Part shown: piece by piece, positions 1 through 8,200 of the stretch
Layout of the letters: the number at the start of each line of letters is the position of its first letter
How positions within the stretch are numbered: position 1 is the first letter of the stretch
Assembly: GCA_903885865.1 (NCBI GenBank)
Contig: CAISKH010000439.1
Location: 1 to 15,319 of the forward strand
DNA length: 15,319 nt
Source: an uncultured Mucilaginibacter sp.
Lineage (GTDB): Bacteria > Bacteroidota > Bacteroidia > Sphingobacteriales > Sphingobacteriaceae
Direction: 5' to 3'
Notes under the pieces: model-generated
Seen by the model: the letters and a program-made list of their open reading frames with translations, nothing else
What the model was told of the DNA's origin: nothing
Database searches by the model: none
Made by a program: the position numbers and the translations under genes

Positions 1-3000
1 AGGTCGGCGCCTTTATATCGCCCATCCCAGGGAACAGGATAGCCGTTAGAAAAATATACCCTTTCGCCATAACGGTTAATTATTTCAACCTTACAGTTGG
101 GGTACGAGCTTAAATATTGTATGTCCCAGGTATCGTTTATGCCATCGCCGTTGGGGGTAAAGGTATTGGGCACAACCGGGGCCTTTAAAACTTTCACAAA
201 AACCTGCGCAGCGGCGGTACATCCTTTATCAGAGGTAACAGTTAAAGTATAGGTAGTATTTGCAGAAGGGGTTGCAACCGGGTTGGCTACACTATCCTTG
301 TTCAAGTCTGCCGATGGCGTCCATTTATAGGTAATTGTTCCGGCGCTAACGGTAGCGGTTGAAGTCAAAATGATCTGCCCGCCTTCAAGCATGGTGTAAT
401 TTGAAGGTAATGATACCGCAGGTGTAGGGTTAACGGTAATTTGAAAGCTGGTTGCATAAGTACACCCTGTTGCTGTTGCTGTAAACAAATAATTAATGGT
501 AAAAGTGCCCGTACCCGAAACTGCAGGATCAAACAAACCCGTTGATGTTATGCCCGTGCCGCTAAATACGCCGGTACCGGTATATATCCCCTTATTTTCT
601 ACGATCTGGATAGCCGCGTCCGCCTGACATAAGGTTACCGGGCTAACCACCGGACTGCCATTAAGCGTTAAGGTAATTATGGGGTTGGCGTTTATAACTA
701 CATTTTTATATACTGTATTTATACAGGTTCCGCCCGAATAAACATCCATACGTACATTATAGGTTTGCTGCGCCGGCGCATTAAACAATCCATAATTGTG
801 ATGATATTTTTTATTGACAGGCATGGTGGCAGTAGTATAGGTTTCAGAAACCCCGGGTTTGCTATTAAAATCAAAATACCAAACTATTTTAGTGACGTTG
901 CCAAAATCAACTGTTGAGAGGTCGTCAAATATGATATCATCGCCGCTGCAGGCATTTTCAGCTATGAAGTCTGCCTTAGGCACGGCCCCGTTTACCGTGA
1001 ACTGCTGCTGTTTTACAGAAACGCAGCCATATTGCGAAGTCACCGTTAGCGTTACCGTATAAATGCCCTCCTGGCTATATTTATGCTGCGGATTTTTTAA
1101 GACTGCCGTATTATTTGCCGGCGTAGAATTTTGGTCGCCAAAATTCCATGAATAAGTGAGCAGTGAATTATCGGCTATGGTACTATTATCAGTAAACTGC
1201 GCAAACGCGTCATTCAAACAAACATCGGGCAATATAAAATCAACTTTAGGGGTTGGGTTAACAGTAATAGTTTGAGTAACGGTATCGCTAACGCAGCCCA
1301 GGTCGGTAGTGACAGCCAGTTTAACATTATAAGTGCCGGGCTTTATGTTAAGGTAGGTAAAAGGCAAACCAACAAACCGATCGCTTGTTGTTCCATCTCC
1401 AAAATCCCACGACCATTTTTTTATGGTGCCTTCTGCGGCTGTTGAGGCATCGGTAAAAGTTATGTACTGCCCTGCGCAATCGGGCGTTGTAAAGGTAAAC
1501 GCGGCAACCGGCAGTGCGGTAATATGCACTTTTTGTGCAGGGGAAACATCAGTACAGCCATCATTATCAGTAACGGTTAAATGAACCGTGTAATCGCCGG
1601 GTTTTGCATATTTATGCGTTGGGTTTTGCAGGGCCGAGGTTGTAGTATCGCCAAAATCCCATAACCAGGCCTTAATAGTACTGCCAGCGGGGAGTGCTGT
1701 ATTATCTGTAAATGTGGTTAAGTTGCCCAGGCAGTTACTGGCCCCTACCGTAAAACTGGCGGCTGCCGGGTCGGTAATGATAAAATCATTTTCTATATCC
1801 TCCGTCGATCCGCATACATCGGCAACCGGGTTAAATACCGTGGCTATTATAACATGTGTACCCGCTGCAAAAGTTACCTGGGTAGTATATTCATAAACAT
1901 AAAGCGTTATATCGTTTTTTGATATAGAATCTTTTACAACGGGGTTATTGTCTACATAAGTTACCGTACCATCAATTTTCCATGAAATATTGGTGGTTCT
2001 ATAAGGTATGGTTACCTGTACTTTATACGATACATTACTGCAACCGCTGGTTACCAGGGTGTCGCTGGTAATTGGGTTCTTTATCACCACATTTTCGTTC
2101 AGGTCCTGCAAATTGGTGCCCGCGGCATAACCGTATGACTCTGGACTGCCAAAACCATAGGCAATAGCGTTAAATGGCACCGAGGCCCTGATTGTATGTG
2201 TGCCGGAAGTAGTGGTTCCAATTATTGTACCCGGAGGATCTTTAGGAGCGCCCGGTGCGTGCGGGCCTGATGTTACCGGGATCTGCGCATAAGAATAGGT
2301 GCTGCCTGCCACGGGGGTAAAATTGTTATAAGCAATGCCGTCAAGCGTAAATGATGAAACTGCCGTTGTGGGAATAACTACATTAATGTAACTCTGCAAA
2401 ATATCATAATATCCCGATGAATATAAAGTTACATGGTCTAACCCCTGCTCGATCGGGCTTAAATAGATCATTTCGGGGTCGCCTACGTCGCCTGTTACAT
2501 TTTTACAATTTATTGTTTCCCCCTCCGTAGGTGTGTATTGAATAACCTGTATGGGTTGATCTGCCGAAATAACATTAGTGCCCTGAGAATTGAATTCATA
2601 GTATAAACCCTGCGTAAACTGGTTAATAGTAAGAAGTTTGCCATTAAGTGTTACATTGGTGTTGGGCTTGCTTAAAACTATCCGGAATATATCATAGGGC
2701 CTGTTCTTTAACGGCGCCGAGATATAGTTTTTTCCCCAGGTTGAGGTTGGATATACCTGTTGAAACAAGTTATCAGAAGTGCCGACTGTGCAGCCAATAC
2801 TTATTTTACTGCTTCCTGAAAATACGGCTATTTTTTTACAGGTTCCTGTTAGTGTGCTTATAGATAGAATCCTCGTCCCCGTAAGGTCAACTGTTGAAAG
2901 CCCCTGATAAACCTGTCCTTTATTTAAAACTTTTATAATAGCCGTTCCCGCAGGCGACCCATCCAAAAGCGCTGCGGAGGGCGTCATAGACACAGTTGTA

Positions 3001-3491
3001 TTATCCTCAGTTGCAATCACCTCGAAGCATGAATAAGAGTTGGCTGTGTTTGACTGCTGAGTATAATTAAGTGATAAATAATCTTTACCCATGGCGTTAA
3101 CCGGTAATAACAAAGTAGCGCCTGATACTGCCGAAGCATAAATATGCGCGTAAACGGCAACAGCTTTTACCGATGTTATATGAATGCCTTTGTTAAGTAT
3201 GCCATTTGTATTTCCTAAAAAAGCGCTTGCGGGAATAGTTACAAAAGTTACTGTGTTTGCTGTTACGGTAAATGCTTGTGAGAAACTTCCGTCGGCTATG
3301 TCAACACTGCCGGTGGTTGATATATCTGAGGTAATATAAAGAACCATGCTGCTGCCACTGCTACCGGTTACGCCTGCTATATGGTCCATATAGCAGGTCC
3401 AAAATTCGGTGCCCTTATTGCTCTGCGCATACGCCGTACCACCTACAAATAGCAACAGGGGGATTACTATGATGTAAAATATTTTTCTCAA
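1..3491 (-). CDS. Large T9SS-exported surface protein, IgGFc-binding-like N-terminus plus PKD domains (3' end beyond window)
   Basis: The frame is open from a TTG start at 3491 to the window edge (1163 codons plus two bases), so the C-terminus is missing. The first 22 residues form a typical signal peptide (MRKIF, hydrophobic core, then AYA before QS). Residues about 25-465 begin NKGTEFW and resemble the IgGFc-binding N-terminal family of bacterial surface proteins. PKD domains follow, with WDFGD or WNFGD cores near residues 610, 692 and 781 and a degenerate one near 874, then two Ig-like modules at about 935-1098. From about residue 1101 the motif VPNTFTPNGDGINDTWD marks a CHU_C / T9SS type B C-terminal domain, cut off after about 60 residues. 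Expected role: secreted through T9SS and anchored or released at the cell surface, probably in adhesion; the ligand is unknown. TTG was chosen because no in-frame ATG precedes the signal peptide. A weak -7-like box (7 of 8) lies at 3560-3567. Confidence 0.9.
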   Translation of the reverse strand, partial: MRKIFYIIVIPLLLFVGGTAYAQSNKGTEFWTCYMDHIAGVTGSSGSSMVLYITSDISTTGSVDIADGSFSQAFTVTANTVTFVTIPASAFLGNTNGILNKGIHITSVKAVAVYAHIYASAVSGATLLLPVNAMGKDYLSLNYTQQSNTANSYSCFEVIATEDNTTVSMTPSAALLDGSPAGTAIIKVLNKGQVYQGLSTVDLTGTRILSISTLTGTCKKIAVFSGSSKISIGCTVGTSDNLFQQVYPTSTWGKNYISAPLKNRPYDIFRIVLSKPNTNVTLNGKLLTINQFTQGLYYEFNSQGTNVISADQPIQVIQYTPTEGETINCKNVTGDVGDPEMIYLSPIEQGLDHVTLYSSGYYDILQSYINVVIPTTAVSSFTLDGIAYNNFTPVAGSTYSYAQIPVTSGPHAPGAPKDPPGTIIGTTTSGTHTIRASVPFNAIAYGFGSPESYGYAAGTNLQDLNENVVIKNPITSDTLVTSGCSNVSYKVQVTIPYRTTNISWKIDGTVTYVDNNPVVKDSISKNDITLYVYEYTTQVTFAAGTHVIIATVFNPVADVCGSTEDIENDFIITDPAAASFTVGASNCLGNLTTFTDNTALPAGSTIKAWLWDFGDTTTSALQNPTHKYAKPGDYTVHLTVTDNDGCTDVSPAQKVHITALPVAAFTFTTPDCAGQYITFTDASTAAEGTIKKWSWDFGDGTTSDRFVGLPFTYLNIKPGTYNVKLAVTTDLGCVSDTVTQTITVNPTPKVDFILPDVCLNDAFAQFTDNSTIADNSLLTYSWNFGDQNSTPANNTAVLKNPQHKYSQEGIYTVTLTVTSQYGCVSVKQQQFTVNGAVPKADFIAENACSGDDIIFDDLSTVDFGNVTKIVWYFDFNSKPGVSETYTTATMPVNKKYHHNYGLFNAPAQQTYNVRMDVYSGGTCINTVYKNVVINANPIITLTLNGSPVVSPVTLCQADAAIQIVENKGIYTGTGVFSGTGITSTGLFDPAVSGTGTFTINYLFTATATGCTYATSFQITVNPTPAVSLPSNYTMLEGGQIILTSTATVSAGTITYKWTPSADLNKDSVANPVATPSANTTYTLTVTSDKGCTAAAQVFVKVLKAPVVPNTFTPNGDGINDTWDIQYLSSYPNCKVEIINRYGERVYFSNGYPVPWDGRYKGAD

Positions 3492-3601
3492 ACTATCTGT
3501 AAGGTTATTTATGGCACCGGTAATACTTAGACTGTTAAGCTTATAAAAGGTTTAGTGTGCCAATATACGAAGGTTTGATGGAAAGAGTTATGAAAAAAAA
3601 T

Positions 3602-4051
3602 TTATCCCCTTGATTTTCCTATTGCATCTAATTCAGCACAAGCAATTTGCAATTTGCGGGCCAGGTCTTTATTCTCTTTCCGCAAATTGTACAGCTCGAG
3701 CGCGTTTTCAATATACATTTTCAGTTCATCGTTCTGCCAGGGCTTCACCATGTATTTATAAACCTGCCCGCGGTTTATGGCATCCATAACCGCGTTAATA
3801 TCAGAGAACCCAGTTAACAATATTCGTATGGTGTCGGGGTAGATGGTCAATATCGATTCTAAAAACTCAATACCGGTCATTACCGGCATACGCTGGTCGG
3901 TTATAATAACGCCTATTTCCTGGCTATCCAATATCTTGCGCCCTTCCTTTGCCGAAATTGCCGTAAAAATATCAAAATCGCGCCTGAATGCCGCTTTAAA
4001 GCTATTCAGGTTATTGATCTCATCATCAATATATAATACACCTATTGCCAT
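3602..4051 (-). CDS. Stand-alone response regulator (REC domain plus C-terminal coiled coil)
   Basis: A 149-residue cytoplasmic protein made of one CheY-like receiver domain. The acidic pocket is D9-D10, the phosphoacceptor is D52 in IITDQRMP, the conserved Thr is T80 in LLTGF and the conserved Lys is K103 in VKPW. The QRMPVMTG and LTGFSD wording and the YKYMVKPW end match receivers of the COG3437/RpfG-like group. The usual HD-GYP or DNA-binding output domain is absent. Residues about 115-143 are rich in Leu, Glu and Lys and probably form a helix or short coiled coil, so output is likely through protein contact. The gene is divergent from a histidine kinase across 117 bp, which makes that kinase the natural partner; the pairing is inferred, not shown. 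Start ATG at 4051 fits the beginning of the REC fold exactly. Confidence 0.9.
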   Translation of the reverse strand: MAIGVLYIDDEINNLNSFKAAFRRDFDIFTAISAKEGRKILDSQEIGVIITDQRMPVMTGIEFLESILTIYPDTIRILLTGFSDINAVMDAINRGQVYKYMVKPWQNDELKMYIENALELYNLRKENKDLARKLQIACAELDAIGKSRG

Positions 4052-4088
4052 AATTCAAACTTTAACGATTACAACAGTTATATATTTT

Positions 4089-4119
4089 AAATTTAAAATT
4101 TGCCCGAAATTTTAAATTT
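4089..4119. repeat. Perfect 13-bp inverted repeat in the divergent kinase/regulator promoter region
   Basis: AAATTTAAAATTT (4089-4101) is followed by the 5-nt loop GCCCG and its exact reverse complement (4107-4119). It lies in the middle of the 117-bp region between two divergent genes. The arms are A/T only but the match is perfect, with a GC-rich spacer. It may be an operator for a dimeric regulator acting on both promoters, or a cruciform-prone element. No T-run beside a GC stem is present, so it is not a standard terminator. Confidence 0.6.
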
Positions 4120-4168
4120 CTGTGCATTTTTATTAAATTATTGGCTGCGGTAACGGCGTTTTGTAAAA

Positions 4169-6328
4169 ATGAAAAAAATATTATTAATCTTATGCTTTAT
4201 CGCACAAATTTCGAAGGTATTTGCCGTACAGGCCGATACGGTAGAAATTCATGAAAATGACACTAAATACCTTACGCATCAATATTTCCTGGAGCTGGAA
4301 GACCCTGATAACATTTTTTTAGCTAATGATATAGTCCATAGCAATAGTTTTCATACTATCCCTTCCTCATTTCCGCTTTTAAAATATTCCAAATCAGTTA
4401 CCTGGTTAAAATTTACTATAAAAAACAAAACAGACGAAGCGTTTGTGCCCGTAACTATTGCCAAAAGTGTAATAGATGAGTTTGATATTTATTTTAATAA
4501 CCGGGTAACCCATCGCCTGGAGCAGCTGTCCTCGAAAGATCCTAAATATCATTTAAACCTGTTAACGCAAAGTATAACGCTTATTAACCTGCCACTTCAA
4601 GCCGATTCATCAATCACTTTCTACGCGCGTATAAAAAGTAATGCTCCTACTGTTATACCTATTGAAATATATAGCGCCGACCGGTTTCTGCAAAAACGCG
4701 GTACCGACAATATAATCAATGGGGCCGTTATCGGTATATTTTTAATAATGGCGCTATATAACCTCATGCTGTTTATTACGGTGGGCGATGTAAGTTACTT
4801 CTATTACGTTATATATATTGTGTTTTTGGGTTTAACGCAAACCCTGACCCTGGGTTTCGGCAGCAATTTATTCTCTGAAAACACCACTGTTCTGAATAAT
4901 TACATTACCCCTTTAATAAGGATATGCTTTGGCTGCTCGCTATTGTTATTCGCCGATAAATTTTTACAGCTCAGGCAAAACATTAAACAATACTATAGAA
5001 TGTACCTGTTTTTATATGTTTTATATTCACTGTCACTCATAACCGCACTCCTGGGTTTCGTACACATTGCTTATTATATGCTTACCATTAATATATTTAT
5101 CGTGTCTATAGCATTACTTTTTATTGGTATTCTTTTGTACCTGAAAGGGTTTAATCCGGCCAAATTTTTTATGATTGGCTGGGGCCTGTTTTTGCTATCA
5201 ATACTTATCTCTATAGCCCGCAATTACGGTTTTGTACCTTATAACTATATTACACTTAACCTTGTTACCTATACTTCGATAATTGAACTGATATTATTTT
5301 CGGTAGCGCTGGCCGATAAGATCAATTTTTACCGTAATCAAAATACACAGTCTCAATTGGCGGCGCTTACCATTGCCAAAGAAAATGAACGCCTGATAAC
5401 CGAACAAAACATTTTTTTAGAGAACAAAGTAAAGGCGCGCACCCAGGAACTGATACATACTAACCAAAACTTGTCGGTAACTATTGATAACCTTAAATCG
5501 GCCCAGTCACAACTTGTTGAAACCGAAAAGATGGCATCGCTGGGGCAGCTTACCGCAGGTGTAGCACATGAAATTAATAACCCTATAAATTTTGTAAGCG
5601 CAAATGTTAAACCGCTACGCATTGATTTTGAGGAGCTATTTTTATTATTGAATAAGTACGATGAAGCGGCGAATAATCCCAACGACCCTCAATTGTTAAA
5701 AGCAGCTAATGATTATAAACAGCAAATAGATGCTGATTTTGTTAAAACCGAGATACATACCTTACTTGACGGCATTGAGGATGGCGCCAACCGTACCGCC
5801 GAAATTGTACAAAGCCTGCGCACCTTTAGCCGGATGGACGAATTGGTGTTAATGCCTGCAAATATAAATGCAGCCATATTGGGCACCTTAATTATATTAA
5901 GAGGCTCTATCCCCTATTATATTGAAATAAAACCGGTTCTGGATAAGATGGAACCATTAAATTGTTACCCGGGTAAAATTAACCAGGCGCTGATTAATTT
6001 AATAAACAATAGCATACAGGCCATAAAGGCCAAAGAGGTACATGAAGGGGAAAGCATAACCATTTATACCCGCGATTATCCCGATTATATTTCTATTGAA
6101 ATTACCGATACCGGTATTGGCATGACCAATGAAGTGAAGCAACGCATATTCGAACCCTTTTTTACCACCAAAGGAGTTGGTGAAGGCACAGGGCTGGGCC
6201 TTTCGATCGTGTTTGGAATAATTGAAAAGCATAATGGCAGTATTCATGTCGAATCGGCCCCTGGCAAAGGTTCAACATTTACGGTAATGCTGCCTAAGGA
6301 CCTGGCGGATGAGGTAGTTGATAGTTGA
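4169..6328 (+). CDS. Membrane sensor histidine kinase, 7TMR-DISM type
   Basis: A 719-residue inner-membrane sensor kinase. Residues 1-20 are a signal peptide. Residues about 25-175 form an extracytoplasmic 7TMR-DISMED2-like sensor domain, and about 183-385 hold seven hydrophobic segments (7TMR-DISM_7TM). A coiled coil at about 388-455 leads into the HisKA domain. The phosphoacceptor is H467 in GVAHEINNPINF, with the EKMASLGQL preamble typical of the family. The ATPase domain shows an N box (NLINNS, 610-615), D647 in DTGIGM, an F box (FEPFF, 661-665) and a glycine lid (GEGTGLGLSI, 671-680). All catalytic boxes are intact and no receiver or output domain is fused. In known 7TMR-DISM proteins the periplasmic part is thought to bind carbohydrates or other small ligands; the ligand here is unknown. 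The likely target is the divergent receiver protein. The last codons (VVDS and stop) fall inside a heptamer repeat. Confidence 0.95.
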   Translation: MKKILLILCFIAQISKVFAVQADTVEIHENDTKYLTHQYFLELEDPDNIFLANDIVHSNSFHTIPSSFPLLKYSKSVTWLKFTIKNKTDEAFVPVTIAKSVIDEFDIYFNNRVTHRLEQLSSKDPKYHLNLLTQSITLINLPLQADSSITFYARIKSNAPTVIPIEIYSADRFLQKRGTDNIINGAVIGIFLIMALYNLMLFITVGDVSYFYYVIYIVFLGLTQTLTLGFGSNLFSENTTVLNNYITPLIRICFGCSLLLFADKFLQLRQNIKQYYRMYLFLYVLYSLSLITALLGFVHIAYYMLTINIFIVSIALLFIGILLYLKGFNPAKFFMIGWGLFLLSILISIARNYGFVPYNYITLNLVTYTSIIELILFSVALADKINFYRNQNTQSQLAALTIAKENERLITEQNIFLENKVKARTQELIHTNQNLSVTIDNLKSAQSQLVETEKMASLGQLTAGVAHEINNPINFVSANVKPLRIDFEELFLLLNKYDEAANNPNDPQLLKAANDYKQQIDADFVKTEIHTLLDGIEDGANRTAEIVQSLRTFSRMDELVLMPANINAAILGTLIILRGSIPYYIEIKPVLDKMEPLNCYPGKINQALINLINNSIQAIKAKEVHEGESITIYTRDYPDYISIEITDTGIGMTNEVKQRIFEPFFTTKGVGEGTGLGLSIVFGIIEKHNGSIHVESAPGKGSTFTVMLPKDLADEVVDS

Positions 6329-6344
6329 TGGTTCATGGTAGTTA
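6317..6344. repeat. Heptanucleotide array, left arm (GTTGATR-type units)
   Basis: Four consecutive 7-nt units: GTTGATA, GTTGATG, GTTCATG and GTAGTTA. The array overlaps the final codons and the stop of the upstream histidine kinase gene. It is inverted relative to the array at 6402-6443: GTTGATGGTTCAT (6324-6336) is the exact reverse complement of 6425-6437, and GTTGATAG (6317-6324) of 6402-6409. Confidence 0.7.
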
Positions 6345-6401
6345 AGTGTTTCGTATCGAATTTAACATGGCAGTCTAATGCGTAACCTTAATTCCTATTA
6401 T

Positions 6402-6443
6402 CTATCAACAATGAACCATGATCTATGAACCATCAACCATGAT
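6402..6443. repeat. Heptanucleotide array, right arm (CYATSAW-type units)
   Basis: Six consecutive 7-nt units: CTATCAA, CAATGAA, CCATGAT, CTATGAA, CCATCAA and CCATGAT. The last base falls in the stop codon of the minus-strand ABC gene. Together with the left arm it fills the gap between two convergent genes and could fold as a long hairpin with a core of about 57 nt. There is no U-tract, so its use as a terminator is unproven. Confidence 0.7.
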
Positions 6444-8200
6444 CAGCTTACCCTTTTGCCCTTAAGCAGCATATCCATCGCTTCATTAAACGAGCCTGCC
6501 CGGCTTACTTCCCCCGAGTTAACAAAGAATATCTCATCGGCATTTTCAATGGTATTTAACCGGTGGGCAATAATAACGCGCGTGGTATGCGCGGGCAAGT
6601 TGTTTAAAATTTCGCCCAATAATTGCTCGGTAATGGTATCAATATTGGCGGTAGCCTCATCCAATATTAACAGGTCGGGGTTGCGCAATACAGCACGCAT
6701 AAAAGCTATTAGCTGCTTTTGCCCCAGGCTTATACTATCACCGCCCGATGAAACTTTGGTGTCTAATCCGTTTTCAAAAATAGCCAATAAGCGGCCCAGA
6801 TCAGCGTCGACTATAACTTGTTCCATCTGTTCATTGGTATAGTTTTTATAAAGCGTGTTGCCATATAGAATATTCTCCCGTACCGTTCCGGTAAATAAAA
6901 ACGGTTCCTGTAAAATAAAGCCTATTTTTTGTGATCTTTCGGCCGCATCATAACTTCGTATGTCCCTGCCATCAAGCAGCACTACGCCTTTACCGGGATC
7001 GTACAAACGTGCGATAAGCGATGCGGTAGTGGTTTTACCACCCCCCGTTGGACCAACTAAGGCGTAGGTTTTACCTTGTTCCAGCTTAAAACTAATATTG
7101 TGCAATATCTCCTGCCCCTCTGTATAGCCAAAGTGAACTTTTCTAAATTCTAAAAGGGATGCGGATGGCTCCGCGATCGAATTATCATGAATAACCAGGT
7201 TGTTTTCCATTGATAATATCTGCGATATCCTGTCCCACGCGGCCATAGCCGTCTGGAAGTTGGCCCACAGCGCGGCCAGCTGCCTTAAAGGGTTATAAAA
7301 CAGCGTAACGTACGACAGGTAAGCAATTAATAAACCTATTGAAAAATCAACGCCGATAAGGTAAATGCCATAAACCAATACCGTTAACTGGGCTATGCTT
7401 GAAAATAAGCTGTAAACCGGCATAAAAATATTATTGGCCAGCCCGGCGCTTATTGCTGTTTTATAATTTTGCCGGTTGGCGCCGTCAAACCGTTGCCTGA
7501 AATAATCGCGGCGGTTAAAGGCTATGATGACTTTAAAGTTGTTTAAACTTTCCTGTATCTCTGCGCTCATGCCGCCCACGCTTTTCAGGTTTTTAGCGTT
7601 TGTTCTTTTTACCCAGGGCGATACGATAGTTGTAAACAGCAATATAAACGCCATGGGCGCAAGGGCCGCGGCGCCGAGTTTAATATTTATCAACAGCAAA
7701 AAAATTCCCGCGCCGGTCATGGTGGCTATACTGCCAATAAACTGCACTAATGATTGTGAGAAAAACTGGTTCAGTTTATCAGTATCATTATTAACACGCG
7801 ATATCAGGTCACCGGCTTTGTTCTGGTTAAAAAAATCAACAGGAAGTAACTGCAGCTTATTAAATATAGCATTTCGCAGGGTAAACAACATGCGCTGCCC
7901 TACCCCGCCCATTAACTTGGTTTGCAAATAACTGGTTAACAGCGCCACCAGGTACATACCCAACAATATACCCGAAAACAGCAATACACCCTGGTACTGT
8001 TTGGTTTGTACGTATTTATCAATAGTATGCCCTATAATAAGTGGTCCCAGCAGGTTTAAGGTTGAGTTAAGCAATATGGCCAAACCCGCCATGATCAAAT
8101 TTCTTTTTTCGTGAGCTATTAACTGCAACAATTTTTTAAGCCCTGCTAAAGTTGACGTTTTTTGCGCCTGGCCTGTAAGGTTGTTCAAATTATAATTCAT
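6443..8200 (-). CDS. ABC exporter half-transporter, subunit with catalytic Glu and switch His (second gene of pair)
   Basis: A type IV ABC exporter half-transporter: six membrane helices in about residues 30-330, then a nucleotide-binding domain. Start ATG at 8200 gives 585 residues and an 11-bp overlap with the preceding gene; an in-frame ATG at 8239 would add 13 residues inside that gene and is less likely. Walker A is GPTGGGKT (383-390), the Q-loop Gln is Q431, Walker B is LLILDE with catalytic E515, and the H-loop His is H546 in IIAHRL. The signature is ISLGQ (490-494) instead of LSGGQ. This subunit therefore brings a good Walker B and H-loop but an altered signature, the reverse of its partner. 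Size and pattern fit the MdlB/BmrD-like partner of heterodimeric exporters. Substrate unknown (drug, lipid or peptide). Very likely co-transcribed with the upstream ABC gene. Confidence 0.93.
   Translation of the reverse strand: MNYNLNNLTGQAQKTSTLAGLKKLLQLIAHEKRNLIMAGLAILLNSTLNLLGPLIIGHTIDKYVQTKQYQGVLLFSGILLGMYLVALLTSYLQTKLMGGVGQRMLFTLRNAIFNKLQLLPVDFFNQNKAGDLISRVNNDTDKLNQFFSQSLVQFIGSIATMTGAGIFLLLINIKLGAAALAPMAFILLFTTIVSPWVKRTNAKNLKSVGGMSAEIQESLNNFKVIIAFNRRDYFRQRFDGANRQNYKTAISAGLANNIFMPVYSLFSSIAQLTVLVYGIYLIGVDFSIGLLIAYLSYVTLFYNPLRQLAALWANFQTAMAAWDRISQILSMENNLVIHDNSIAEPSASLLEFRKVHFGYTEGQEILHNISFKLEQGKTYALVGPTGGGKTTTASLIARLYDPGKGVVLLDGRDIRSYDAAERSQKIGFILQEPFLFTGTVRENILYGNTLYKNYTNEQMEQVIVDADLGRLLAIFENGLDTKVSSGGDSISLGQKQLIAFMRAVLRNPDLLILDEATANIDTITEQLLGEILNNLPAHTTRVIIAHRLNTIENADEIFFVNSGEVSRAGSFNEAMDMLLKGKRVS

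Noticed and set aside
859..2863. Three short plus-strand frames (859-1062, 1714-1896, 2648-2863)
   Set aside because: All are antisense to the continuous minus-strand surface protein frame, which has PKD and T9SS motifs in register.
4089..4119. Bidirectional intrinsic terminator
   Set aside because: The stem is entirely A/T, it lies between divergent rather than convergent genes, and it has no GC stem followed by a T-run.
7524..7931. 135-codon open frame on the plus strand
   Set aside because: Antisense to the transmembrane part of the ABC half-transporter; no promoter, domain or independent support.
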